This document shows positions 20,267 through 28,106 of a stretch of 64,000 bases of DNA, piece after piece. Position numbers and translations under genes: made by a program. The DNA comes from Clostridium rhizosphaerae. Its GTDB lineage: Bacteria; Bacillota; Clostridia; Clostridiales; Clostridiaceae. Within the stretch, counting starts at the first letter, position 1. The number at the start of each line of letters is the position of its first letter. The notes beneath the pieces are model-generated. The model was not told where the DNA came from, did no database searches, and was given only the letters and a program-made list of their open reading frames with translations. Location: contig NZ_JAESWC010000002.1 of the NCBI RefSeq assembly GCF_016765585.1, forward strand, positions 186,001 to 250,000, given 5' to 3'.

Positions 20267-20485
20267 TTACTTTATGCCTTCTTTCACAGTTTCATATGTT
20301 ATTGCACCTAAATTAACCTCATTTATTGCAACTGTCAAAGGTTTATTTTTTTCTGTATCTATTAATGGTTTGCTTCCATCTATTATTTGTCTAGCTCTTT
20401 TCGAGGTAATAACCACTAATGAATACCTGTTATCAACTTTTTTTAGTAATTCTACTATTGATGGATTAATCATAGAGTTGTTCAT
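20267..20485 (-). CDS. rpoZ: RNA polymerase omega subunit
   Basis: The 72-residue omega subunit helps RNA polymerase assemble. The motif RYSLVVITSKRARQI (20-34) is the signature that wraps the beta-prime tail, and INEVNLGAITYE follows. It overlaps the gmk end by 20 bases and is itself followed by coaBC, the order seen in clostridia. Confidence 0.95.
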   Translation of the reverse strand: MNNSMINPSIVELLKKVDNRYSLVVITSKRARQIIDGSKPLIDTEKNKPLTVAINEVNLGAITYETVKEGIK

Positions 20486-21095
20486 GAATTAACTCCTCCC
20501 TTGAGTTTAATATAGTATCTTTCATTCTGTCTACTCTGCATCTTTCTGCTATAACAATGCTTTCAATTTTCTCTAATGCACCATTAACAGTATCATTAAC
20601 AACAGCATAGCTGTATTTTGATACATAATTAATTTCCTTATAGGCAGACTTAAATCTTGTCATTAATGATTCTGGAGTTTCGCTGCCCCTTTTTATAATT
20701 CTTTGTTTTAATTCTTCCATTGATGGAGGAAGTATAAAAATAAATATTCCTTCTGGAAATGCTTCCTTTACTTTCAAAGCTCCTTGAATATCTATTTCTA
20801 ATATAACATCTTTTCCACTTTCAAGCATTTCTATAACGCTTGATTTAGGGGTTCCATAATAATTACCATAGACTTCAGCATATTCTAGGAAATCACCTTT
20901 ATCTATTCTATTCTTAAAATCTTCCTTACTAATAAAATAGTAGCTTTCTCCATGGACTTCACCAGCCCTTGGATTTCTGGTAGTAGAAGATACAGAAAGC
21001 CAAAACTCACTTTTCTCTAATAATGCTTTACAAATTGTCCCTTTCCCAGCACCTGAAGGTCCAGATATAACTAATAGTAATCCCTTTTGATTCAT
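20466..21095 (-). CDS. gmk: Guanylate kinase
   Basis: Phosphorylates GMP to GDP. The P-loop is ISGPSGAGKGTI (10-21), and SSTTRNPRAGEVHGESYYFIS is the GMP-binding stretch, split here across residues 36-56. ILEIDIQGALKVK is the Walker B region. The 209-residue length is normal. Its start overlaps the remA stop codon by 1 base, which indicates coupling. Confidence 0.97.
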   Translation of the reverse strand: MNQKGLLLVISGPSGAGKGTICKALLEKSEFWLSVSSTTRNPRAGEVHGESYYFISKEDFKNRIDKGDFLEYAEVYGNYYGTPKSSVIEMLESGKDVILEIDIQGALKVKEAFPEGIFIFILPPSMEELKQRIIKRGSETPESLMTRFKSAYKEINYVSKYSYAVVNDTVNGALEKIESIVIAERCRVDRMKDTILNSREELIHEQLYD

Positions 21096-21370
21096 TATTC
21101 ATCTACCTCATCAATTTCAACGTCTTCTTTATTCGAAGATAACCTATGTGCTACTGTTTCTGGCTGAACCGCTGATAATATAACATGATCACTGTCAGTA
21201 ATTATAACAGCTCTGGTTCTTCTACCATAAGTAGCATCTATAAGCATACCTCTGTCTCTAGCTTCTTGAATTATTCTTTTTATTGGTGCAGATTCAGGAC
21301 TCACTATAGCAACAAGTCTATTTGCCGAAACAATGTTTCCAAAACCTATATTTATTAATTTGATGCCCAT
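21095..21370 (-). CDS. remA: DUF370 regulator RemA (YlzA)
   Basis: A 91-residue DNA-binding regulator that controls matrix and biofilm genes in Bacillus. It has the family's N-terminal LINIGFGN and the core [30 protein letters not shown] (positions 27-56), in which the Arg residues touch DNA. Its position between yicC and gmk is conserved in Firmicutes. Its targets in this organism cannot be read from the sequence; the exopolysaccharide cluster further on is an obvious candidate, but that is conjecture. Confidence 0.93.
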   Translation of the reverse strand: MGIKLINIGFGNIVSANRLVAIVSPESAPIKRIIQEARDRGMLIDATYGRRTRAVIITDSDHVILSAVQPETVAHRLSSNKEDVEIDEVDE

Positions 21371-21385
21371 GTTCTTCCTCCTAAT

Positions 21386-22264
21386 TTATTCCATATTTTG
21401 AACTTGTTCTCTGATTTTTTCAATTTCATTTTTTATGTTTAAACTAATATTTGTGATTTCTAAGTTATTTGCCTTAGAAGCTATTGTATTAGTCTCCCGA
21501 TTCATTTCCTGAACTATAAAATCTAACTTTCGACCAACTGGCTCACTTAAATTAAGTGCATCTTTCATTTGAATAATATGGCTATTCAATCTTACAAGTT
21601 CTTCGTCAATATTTGCTTTATCAGAAAAGATTGCTAATTCCATAGCTATTCTGTTTTCATCAATTTTAATATCTCCTAGAAGCTCTTTTAATCGTTTCTC
21701 TAGTTTTTCTTTATACTCTACTACAATTGCCGGAGCCATTAGTTCAATTTTGTCAATTTGTTCTTTGATATAATCACATCTTTTAGTTATATCTTCCTTA
21801 AGGTTTTGGCCTTCCTTTTCTCTCATCAAAACAAATGAATTTAAGGCATCATCTAAAGGAATTTTTAAATTATTCCAAACCTCATCTAAGTCTTCTTCTT
21901 TTGTATTAAGAGTAATAACCTCCGGGAATCTAGCAATTAAAGAAACCGAAATATCATCTCTTACTTCATACCTATCTCTTATTTCCTTAAGACAATTTAA
22001 ATAGCTGTCACCAAGATTATGATTAAAATTAGTAACTGTATTATTACTCACATATGTATTTTGAGTTATAAATATGTCTACTTTTCCCCTATTTATTTTC
22101 TGTGAAATAGTCTTTCTTATTCTGTCTTCGAGAGATATTAAATTTCTTGGCATTTTTATATTTATGTCCAAATATCTGTGATTTACACTTTTTATTTCAA
22201 TCACATAACTTTTTCCATCTTCTTCAATGCTTCCTCTCCCAAAGCCAGTCATACTTTTAGTCAT
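21386..22264 (-). CDS. yicC: YicC-family endoribonuclease
   Basis: YicC-family proteins are now described as metal-dependent endoribonucleases. The 292-residue protein begins MTKSMTGFGRG, the family's characteristic start, which is why I place the ATG at 22264 rather than 12 codons upstream. Further motifs are the EIKSVNHRYLDI stretch and a C-terminal GRKLDFIVQEMNRETNTIASK. It heads the yicC-remA-gmk-rpoZ-coaBC series. The 117 bases upstream carry the terminator of the next gene and presumably the promoter. Confidence 0.93.
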   Translation of the reverse strand: MTKSMTGFGRGSIEEDGKSYVIEIKSVNHRYLDINIKMPRNLISLEDRIRKTISQKINRGKVDIFITQNTYVSNNTVTNFNHNLGDSYLNCLKEIRDRYEVRDDISVSLIARFPEVITLNTKEEDLDEVWNNLKIPLDDALNSFVLMREKEGQNLKEDITKRCDYIKEQIDKIELMAPAIVVEYKEKLEKRLKELLGDIKIDENRIAMELAIFSDKANIDEELVRLNSHIIQMKDALNLSEPVGRKLDFIVQEMNRETNTIASKANNLEITNISLNIKNEIEKIREQVQNME

Positions 22265-22364
22265 AGATAATTCATCCTTCCGACCCTTTAATAAGTTCAT
22301 ACTAATTATACATAAACATTAATTATAATTGCAAGCTAAATTTGCTTAACAATACATTTTAAAT

Positions 22365-22401
22365 AATATAGATGCTTCTATTAAGAAGAAGCATCTATAT
22401 T
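22365..22401 (-). terminator. Terminator after the aminotransferase gene
   Basis: A perfect 14-bp stem (AATATAGATGCTTC and its complement) with a nine-base loop lies 17 bases beyond the aminotransferase stop. Its minus-strand tail is only moderately T-rich, so some read-through into yicC is possible. Confidence 0.7.
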
Positions 22402-22417
22402 AATTGTTGATTTCTAT

Positions 22418-23566
22418 CTAGTATACACTAATTTTATTAAATGCATTAAATATTTCCATTTTGTCTCTTGTAAGAGCAATTCTAAAGTTATCGGCTCCTG
22501 CATCTCCAAAAGCATTACCTGGAGTTACTACTAAACCACCTGCATTTAACAATTCCTCGCAAAATTTTTCTGTATTGAATTTAGCTGGGGTTTTACACCA
22601 CAAATAAAAAGTTCCTTCGCTATCAAAAAATTCAATATTATGTTCATATAATAACCTTTTTGTAATCTTTTTTCTTTCCTCATAGGTGTTTCTTATAGAA
22701 TTAACATAATCTCTGCTTAGTTTTAAAGCTGCAATAGCAGCATATTGAATTGGAATAAACTGCCCGGAGTCAACATTACTCTTTACTTTTAGCAATGAAC
22801 TGATTACTCTACTATTTCCAACTACATATCCAATTCTAAAACCTGTCATATTATATGTTTTTGAGAAGGTTCCAAACTCAACGCACTTTTTTTGGGGATC
22901 AAATTGCAGTATGCTTAATGGAGCTTCATTTTTTTTAATTATTTCATTATATGCGGCATCATTATATATAATAATATTATGATTATTGCAGAACTCTACT
23001 ATTTCCTTATAGAAATCACTATTAGCAGTTGCTCCTGTAGGGTTATTAGGATAGTTAATGGCAAAAAGCCTGCATTTGTCCAAAACTTTTTTATCAATAT
23101 CCCCTAAATGCGGAAGATACGAATTATTCTCCTTTAATACTATATTATAGGTATTCACACCCCATAAATGGCAGCACGTTGAATAAACAGGATAACCTGG
23201 ATTTGGCACAATGGCATAATCACCTATGTCACAAACTGCAGGTATAATATTATTTATTCCTTCCTTTGAACCAATGAGAATAAGTACTTCATCTAAAGTT
23301 AATTTAACATTATATATTTCTCTATAATAATTAATTATTCCAAGCTTAAGTTCTTCAATCCCGTCATAAGGTGGGTATTTATTATAACCATTTACATTAA
23401 ATCCTTCAATAAGACTCTGTATTATGCTTTTATCCACTTCTAAGTCTGGATCGCCTATGCTTAAATCAACAATCTTCTTACCATCATTAATTAATTTTTT
23501 CTTTAGAATATCTAACTTTTGAAAGTGATATTCAGAAATAGAATTCAGCCTATTGTTAGAGCTCAT
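22418..23566 (-). CDS. Class I/II PLP aminotransferase, DapL/PatA-like
   Basis: A 382-residue fold-type I aminotransferase. It has SIGDPDLE near residue 37, the NYPNNPTG motif (about 170), the Asp of YNDAAYNE, and the PLP lysine in TFSKTYNMTGFRIG (near 235). The substrate Arg sits in NFRIALT near the C-terminus. The overall pattern resembles the LL-diaminopimelate aminotransferase/MalY-PatA group, but I cannot decide the substrate. It is transcribed alone: a terminator follows it and a long palindromic repeat lies just upstream (23631-23730). Confidence 0.88.
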   Translation of the reverse strand: MSSNNRLNSISEYHFQKLDILKKKLINDGKKIVDLSIGDPDLEVDKSIIQSLIEGFNVNGYNKYPPYDGIEELKLGIINYYREIYNVKLTLDEVLILIGSKEGINNIIPAVCDIGDYAIVPNPGYPVYSTCCHLWGVNTYNIVLKENNSYLPHLGDIDKKVLDKCRLFAINYPNNPTGATANSDFYKEIVEFCNNHNIIIYNDAAYNEIIKKNEAPLSILQFDPQKKCVEFGTFSKTYNMTGFRIGYVVGNSRVISSLLKVKSNVDSGQFIPIQYAAIAALKLSRDYVNSIRNTYEERKKITKRLLYEHNIEFFDSEGTFYLWCKTPAKFNTEKFCEELLNAGGLVVTPGNAFGDAGADNFRIALTRDKMEIFNAFNKISVY

Positions 23567-23630
23567 AAGTATTCCCTCACTTATAGATTTTTTATTATAT
23601 TATTCATAAAAATATATAAGTGTTACATAT

Positions 23631-23730
23631 ATATAATGCAATAAAGTTCTTACGTTAATGATGTCATAAAATATCCAATCTTCAAGGATTTTTGGGACAT
23701 CTTTTATGTATTAGAACTTTTGCATTATAT
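23631..23730. repeat. Long palindromic repeat, family A, copy 1
   Basis: A 100-base imperfect palindrome begins ATATAATGCA and ends with its exact complement TGCATTATAT. The arms pair along most of their length around a centre that reads CC-AATCTTCAA-GG. A second copy at 26434-26529 is about 85 percent identical by eye. It lies between the aminotransferase start and the asparaginase terminator and has no coding potential. It is of the size and form of a non-autonomous miniature inverted-repeat element or a REP-like hairpin. Confidence 0.85.
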
Positions 23731-23756
23731 AAAGAATAAAATACTTTGCTAAATCA

Positions 23757-23792
23757 TAAAAGATTAGAATGTATATCCATTCTAATCTTTCA
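23757..23792 (-). terminator. Terminator of the asparaginase gene
   Basis: A 13-bp perfect stem (AAAGATTAGAATG and complement) with a six-base loop is followed on the minus strand by TTTT. It lies 5 bases after the ansA stop. Confidence 0.85.
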
Positions 23793-23795
23793 TGA

Positions 23796-24809
23796 TTAGT
23801 GATACTGGTAATGACCTGTTTCAAAAATATTCTTTATTTCTTTAATATTATTAGTTTTTCCAAGTGCTAGCATTAATTTTATTCTAGCCTTTTGTCCAGG
23901 AAGATTATCTCCAAATATTACTCCTAAATTTCGTAATATCTTTCCTCCACCAGGATAACCATAAGAATCAAGAACTCTGCCCTGAAAACATCTTGATACT
24001 ACGATAACTGGTATATTATTTTTTATTGCTCTTTCTACGCCAGAAAGCATTTCTGGTGGAACATTTCCTCTTCCCATTGCTTCTAGGACTATTCCTTTAG
24101 TTCCTTCATTAATACAAAAGTCAATATACTTTGAATCCATACCAGCAGCACATTTTATTAAATCTACTTTTGGTTCTACTTTATCAGTAATTATATGTTG
24201 CTTTTGTAGACTATCACGATAAAATATAACTTCATTACTGTCAACTATTCCTATAGGACCAAAATTTGGGCTTCTAAATGTATCCAAACTCATGGAATTT
24301 GCTTTTGTAACTTCGCTGGCACAATTCAATTCATCATTCAAACAAACAAGAACACCTCGGTTTTTGGCTTGTTCTGAAATTGCCGTACATATGGAAGCTG
24401 CTAAATTTGCTGGTCCATCATATCCGAGTTCAGAACTATTTCTCATGGAGCCAGTAACAATAACAGGCTTTTCACTTTTAATTGTCAAATCTAACAGATA
24501 AGCAGTTTCCTCTAAAGTATCCGTTCCATGCGTTACTACAACGCCCATTATATCTTCTCTTTCTAAAAATCCTTGAATGTACTTTGATAAATCAAGCATA
24601 ATTTCCGGAGTCATATGAGGGCCTGGCAGATTGGAAAAGGAATAGGATTCAACTTGAGCAAACTCTTCTATCCCTGTAACCATAGACATTATTTCTTCTC
24701 CAGTAAGTGTTGGCACTGCAGCTTGTATTCTTGGATCTACTTTCATAGATATCGTTCCACCATTAAATATTACAGCAACCTTTTTTAATACATCTGTATT
24801 GTATCCCAA
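23796..24809 (-). CDS. ansA: L-asparaginase, type I
   Basis: Hydrolyses asparagine to aspartate and ammonia. The first catalytic Thr is in FNGGTISMK, the second in VVTHGTDTLEETAY, and VTGSMRNSSELGYDGPANL follows as expected. I choose the TTG at 24809: GGAGG precedes it by 9 bases, whereas the ATG seven codons earlier would enclose the ribosome site. That gives 337 residues, a usual length. It is flanked by its own terminator and by 127 bases of AT-rich DNA upstream. Confidence 0.92.
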   Translation of the reverse strand: MGYNTDVLKKVAVIFNGGTISMKVDPRIQAAVPTLTGEEIMSMVTGIEEFAQVESYSFSNLPGPHMTPEIMLDLSKYIQGFLEREDIMGVVVTHGTDTLEETAYLLDLTIKSEKPVIVTGSMRNSSELGYDGPANLAASICTAISEQAKNRGVLVCLNDELNCASEVTKANSMSLDTFRSPNFGPIGIVDSNEVIFYRDSLQKQHIITDKVEPKVDLIKCAAGMDSKYIDFCINEGTKGIVLEAMGRGNVPPEMLSGVERAIKNNIPVIVVSRCFQGRVLDSYGYPGGGKILRNLGVIFGDNLPGQKARIKLMLALGKTNNIKEIKNIFETGHYQYH

Positions 24810-24936
24810 GGTACTACACCTCCAAAACAAATATCATAAATGTTAATATAATTGAAATATATCTTTCATCCATAATATATTTTACAATATTTATTTCATA
24901 AAGTCACCTTGTATTTAAAAATTTCTTTAGAAGTTT

Positions 24937-25497
24937 TTATTTTAATATCATAGGTTCATCAGTTATTCCTTCAATATTATTTACATATCTGCTAAATGAG
25001 AAAAGGTAATCTGATAAACGATTAACATATTGATAGCTTATAGGATAAATATTATTTTCAACAGTTTTTACAAATATCCGTTCAACCCGCCTAACTACAG
25101 TTCTTATTACATGGGAAAAGACTGCAATTTCAGTGCCTGAATAATAAATGAATGAAGACATAGGCGGAGTAGAATCCACCATATAGTCTATTTCATGTTC
25201 TAAATAGTTAACTTCGTCATTGCCAATGTACTTTTCTGAAAATTCGGTAGAAACCTCTACTCCTATTAAATACAAATGATATTGTATACTTTTTAAGCTG
25301 TTATCTAAATACTCAAAGGTTTCTTTCTTAAATACATCGGCTTTACTGTTTATTATACTTCTTAAAAAGCCTATATTGGCATTAATTTCATCTATTCCAC
25401 CCTGAAGTTCCATTTCAATATCTGCTTTTGAGTAAGTCTTATTAAGAAGGTTCGTTGTAAAACCTTTATCGCCTGTTTTAGTATAAATCTTATCCAT
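24937..25497 (-). CDS. pduO: Cob(I)alamin adenosyltransferase, PduO type
   Basis: Transfers the adenosyl group of ATP to cob(I)alamin to give adenosylcobalamin. The N-terminal KIYTKTGDKGFTTNL (3-17) is the ATP-binding signature, and RTVVRRVERIF plus YVNRLSDYLFSFSRY hold the conserved Arg and Asn of the active site. 186 residues is typical of the single-domain enzyme. No B12-dependent enzyme or other B12 gene is adjacent, and I see no cobalamin riboswitch in the 180 bases upstream. Confidence 0.93.
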   Translation of the reverse strand: MDKIYTKTGDKGFTTNLLNKTYSKADIEMELQGGIDEINANIGFLRSIINSKADVFKKETFEYLDNSLKSIQYHLYLIGVEVSTEFSEKYIGNDEVNYLEHEIDYMVDSTPPMSSFIYYSGTEIAVFSHVIRTVVRRVERIFVKTVENNIYPISYQYVNRLSDYLFSFSRYVNNIEGITDEPMILK

Positions 25498-25626
25498 ACA
25501 AAATCTCCTTACTAATAATTATTATTACTATAATAATCTCATTTTTAGCTAAAAATAACAATAAAAACTTATGTGAATTCATATATATTTTAACTGATAT
25601 ATTTGTTTTTATTCAATTCATGCTTA

Positions 25627-25656
25627 TGAATATATAAAGTGTTTCTGCACATCCTA
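25627..25656 (+). promoter_or_regulatory. Candidate forespore (sigma-G/sigma-F) promoter
   Basis: TGAATA and CATCCTA are separated by 17 bases, matching the TGnATA-N17/18-CATnnTA pattern known for forespore promoters in Bacillus. Transcription would start only about 7 bases later, almost on top of the AGGAGG of the small gene at 25676, which gives a very short leader. Confidence 0.5.
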
Positions 25657-25675
25657 ACTATAGGAGGTGAATATC

Positions 25676-25840
25676 ATGGTTGATAGACCTTTAGATAATA
25701 ACGGCCAGGACTCTACAATAGAAGAAGACTCATTAAACACTATTGCTGATATATTTGCAGGTGGATATGCTGATAATTTAACTGCAAAACTAGGCGGCAA
25801 CTATTCAAAAATTATAGAATTTTATGAAGACAAACTATAA
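25676..25840 (+). CDS. Small 54-residue acidic protein, possibly forespore-made
   Basis: An ATG with AGGAGG eight bases upstream opens a 54-codon frame. It is rich in Asp, Glu and Asn in the first 20 residues. Its hydrophobic-aromatic centre, ADIFAGGYADNL, is followed by a C-terminus of helix-forming residues (IIEFYEDKL). There is no signal peptide or membrane segment. It is an isolated plus-strand gene ending in a perfect 19-bp hairpin. I do not recognise a family. The candidate sigma-G/F promoter directly upstream suggests expression in the forespore, but it lacks the features of alpha/beta SASPs. Confidence 0.75.
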   Translation: MVDRPLDNNGQDSTIEEDSLNTIADIFAGGYADNLTAKLGGNYSKIIEFYEDKL

Positions 25841-25884
25841 TATTAAGCCTGTATAAGCATTATAACTTATACAGGCTTAATATT
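25839..25884. terminator. Shared terminator between two convergent small genes
   Basis: A perfect 19-bp inverted repeat with an eight-base loop begins on the stop codon of the plus-strand gene and ends 17 bases before the stop of the minus-strand gene. It can serve both. T-runs are weak on both sides. Confidence 0.75.
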
Positions 25885-25901
25885 ATAATGAAGAAATTAT
25901 T

Positions 25902-26030
25902 TTATACTTTTGGCAATCCTCTAGTTGGCTCACTTGCATCACTTTTAACTTCCAGTGTAATTGGATTAGCTCTCTTAGTATTGGTAGTTTTATTATCGTT
26001 TTTTCTTTTTTTATCTGATTTTGTTGACAT
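25902..26030 (-). CDS. Small basic 42-residue protein
   Basis: The minus-strand ATG at 26030 has GGTGG about 7 bases upstream. The predicted 42-residue product is very polar: Lys/Arg/Asn/Thr-rich in residues 3-20, then NPITLEVKS and a C-terminal SEPTRGLPKV. No hydrophobic segment is present, and I recognise no family. An opposite-strand 69-codon frame covers the same bases but has no ribosome site. The good Shine-Dalgarno and the shared terminator argue that this one is the real gene. Confidence 0.5.
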   Translation of the reverse strand: MSTKSDKKRKNDNKTTNTKRANPITLEVKSDASEPTRGLPKV

Positions 26031-26091
26031 AATATCACCACCTTCACAATTATACTACCCAAGCAATATAATTAATATTCATGTTAATTAT

Positions 26092-26188
26092 AGATAAACA
26101 ATACGAAAACTTAATTTACAGACAATAAAAATAGCAAATCTTCAATGCTTTTTTATTGTTTGTAAGTTTATAGTTGAAGTTGTTTATA
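26092..26188. repeat. Long palindromic repeat, family B, copy 1
   Basis: A 97-base imperfect palindrome whose two ends pair over most of their length (AGATAAACAA against TTGTTTATAT). It is nearly identical, in inverted orientation, to 44424-44520. The centre reads GC-AAATCTTCAAT-GC, so it shares the apical AATCTTCAA with the family A repeats. No coding frame. Confidence 0.85.
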
Positions 26189-26247
26189 TATAACTGTCTT
26201 TAAAAATCAAAAATAACATAATACTTATCATATAAAGGCAAAAAATA

Positions 26248-26284
26248 AAAAAAGCCAGTGAAACGATAATTCCACAAGCTTTTG
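26248..26284 (-). terminator. Terminator after tRNA-Pro
   Basis: On the minus strand AAAAGC...GCTTTTTTT encloses an inner GTGGAA/TTTCAC pairing. It begins directly after the encoded CCA of the tRNA. Confidence 0.7.
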
Positions 26285-26358
26285 GTCTGGGTAACAAGAT
26301 TTGAACTTGCGACCTCATGAACCCCATTCATGCGCGCTACCATCTGCGCCATACCCAG
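26283..26358 (-). tRNA. tRNA-Pro (anticodon GGG)
   Basis: The 7-bp acceptor stem CTGGGTA/TACCCAG, the D stem GCGC/GCGC, the anticodon stem CATGA/TCATG with loop ATGGGGT (anticodon GGG), a five-base variable region AGGTC, and the T arm GCAAG-TTCAAAT-CTTGT fold cleanly. The discriminator is A and CCA is encoded. The C at position 1 is usual for proline tRNAs. It is a single tRNA, lying between a family B and a family A palindrome. Confidence 0.95.
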
Positions 26359-26433
26359 TCAACAGTTATATTATAGCATAGGAAGATAAAAAATCAATAT
26401 AAAACAAGCATAGTTAAATATGCTTATTATTAG

Positions 26434-26529
26434 ACAATGCAATAAAGTTCTTACATTCATAATGTCCCAAAATATCCAATCTTCAAGGGTTTTTGGGACA
26501 TTATGAATGTATTAGAGCTTTTGCATTGT
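26434..26529. repeat. Long palindromic repeat, family A, copy 2
   Basis: A 96-base palindrome from ACAATGCA to TGCATTGT with better internal pairing than copy 1: CATTCATAATGTCCCAAAA on one side pairs with the complementary arm on the other. The centre is again CC-AATCTTCAA-GGG. It lies 17 bases downstream of the spoIVA stop and might double as its terminator. Confidence 0.85.
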
Positions 26530-26546
26530 ATATATATTGAAAAACT

Positions 26547-28025
26547 TTACAATATAATACAGATTAATCCACCAGTTCCTTCATTAATTATCTTCTGAAG
26601 GGTTTTTTGAAGTTTCACTTGTACATCTTCAGGCATTTTGTACAACTTACTTTGCAGCTCTTCCTTTACAAGGATTTCTAAAGGCTTTCCGAACATATTG
26701 CTCTGCCATATCTTTGACTTATCGTTTTCAAACTGTTCAAGCAATGATTTCATAAGCTCTTCACTTTGTTTTTCTGTGCCCATAATAGGTGAAATTTCTG
26801 TTTCTACATCAGCTTTTATAAAATGAAGAGACGGAGCACTAGCTTTTAGTTTTACAACGCATCTACTGCCTTGTTTTAAGAATTCTGGCTCTTCAAGCTT
26901 CATTTCAGAAAGCTGTGGAGCTACAAGTCCATAACCTGTTTCTTTAACTTCCCTCAATGCGTCTGCAACCTTATCATATTCTACTTTTGCTTTATAAAGA
27001 TCCTTCATTATTACTAAAAGTTCATTTTCACCTTTAATCTCATGACCAGATACTTCGCTTAAAACTCTATAGAATAAATCATTTTTAGGATTTAAGGATA
27101 CTCTAGCAGTTCCATTACCCATATTAAGTTCATTAAGGCCAGCTAAATCCAAAAATTCAATTTCTCTAAATTCATCTAAAGAACGCTTAATATCTCTAAC
27201 CTTATAGATTTTATTACACATATCCTTTACTAAATTAAAGAAATTTGTCTTAAGCCAATGCTTAGTTTCAAGCTTCTCAATCCATTCAGGAATATCGATA
27301 TTAATTTCAGCCACTGGGAATTCCTTAAGTACAGTTTGAAATACGTTTGCTATGTCATTTTCATTCATATTTAAAACATCCATCACTTGTACAGGAACAT
27401 CGTATTTATCTTCAAGCTCCCTTTTTAAAGCTATGGTCTTAGGATCATTTACATGAGCTGAATTTAATATTACGATGAATGGCTTATTAATAGCTTTTAA
27501 TTCACCAATAACTCTTTCCTCAGGATCAATGTAATCTTCTCTTGCAATATCAGTTATTGAACCATCAGTGGTTATTACTAGTCCAATTGTAGAATGATCA
27601 TTAATAACTTTTTTAGTACCAATTTCAGCAGCTTCTTCAAATGGTATTTCATGGTCATACCAAGGAGTACTTACCATCTTAGCAGAATCACCTTCCGTAT
27701 ATCCTGATGCTCCTTTTACTATATAACCAACACAATCAACCATTCTAACCTTGAATTTTGTTCCATCTTCAAGGTTAACTTCAACAGCTTCATTTGGAAC
27801 AAATTTAGGCTCAGTAGTATGAATTGTCTTACCTGATGCACTTTGAGGTAATTCGTCTTTAGCTCTTTGTTTCTTGTAGGAGTTTTCAATATTTGGAATA
27901 ACCATTAAATCCATAAATCGTTTTATAAAAGATGACTTACCTGTTCTTACTGGCCCAACCACTCCAACATAAATATCCCCTTGTGTTCTTTCGGCTATGT
28001 CCTTATATATATCGAAATTTTCCAA
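26547..28025 (-). CDS. spoIVA: Stage IV sporulation protein A (spore coat ATPase)
   Basis: SpoIVA polymerises on the outer forespore membrane with ATP hydrolysis to form the base of the spore coat; SpoVM anchors it. Walker A is GPVRTGKSSF near residue 24. The N-terminus resembles a TRAFAC GTPase, and the C-terminal half has the long helical region and the conserved end used for assembly. I place the start at the TTG at 28025 (GGGAGGG 6 bases upstream), giving 492 residues, the same length as in Bacillus; a TTG five codons earlier overlaps that site. It is expressed in the mother cell under sigma-E in relatives. Confidence 0.96.
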   Translation of the reverse strand: MENFDIYKDIAERTQGDIYVGVVGPVRTGKSSFIKRFMDLMVIPNIENSYKKQRAKDELPQSASGKTIHTTEPKFVPNEAVEVNLEDGTKFKVRMVDCVGYIVKGASGYTEGDSAKMVSTPWYDHEIPFEEAAEIGTKKVINDHSTIGLVITTDGSITDIAREDYIDPEERVIGELKAINKPFIVILNSAHVNDPKTIALKRELEDKYDVPVQVMDVLNMNENDIANVFQTVLKEFPVAEINIDIPEWIEKLETKHWLKTNFFNLVKDMCNKIYKVRDIKRSLDEFREIEFLDLAGLNELNMGNGTARVSLNPKNDLFYRVLSEVSGHEIKGENELLVIMKDLYKAKVEYDKVADALREVKETGYGLVAPQLSEMKLEEPEFLKQGSRCVVKLKASAPSLHFIKADVETEISPIMGTEKQSEELMKSLLEQFENDKSKIWQSNMFGKPLEILVKEELQSKLYKMPEDVQVKLQKTLQKIINEGTGGLICIIL

Positions 28026-28106
28026 CGCATACCCTCCCAATTAATACTTATTAACACTATATATATATTGAAAGAGTAAAACATTTATTACTAAATGTAT
28101 TAATTT

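Noticed and set aside
24937-25675. Cobalamin riboswitch before the adenosyltransferase
   Set aside because: The upstream 180 bases are AT-rich and contain no recognisable B12-box; nothing to support it.
25888-26097. 69-codon plus-strand hydrophobic frame
   Set aside because: No Shine-Dalgarno, starts within the terminator area, and is antisense to a better 42-codon frame with a ribosome site.
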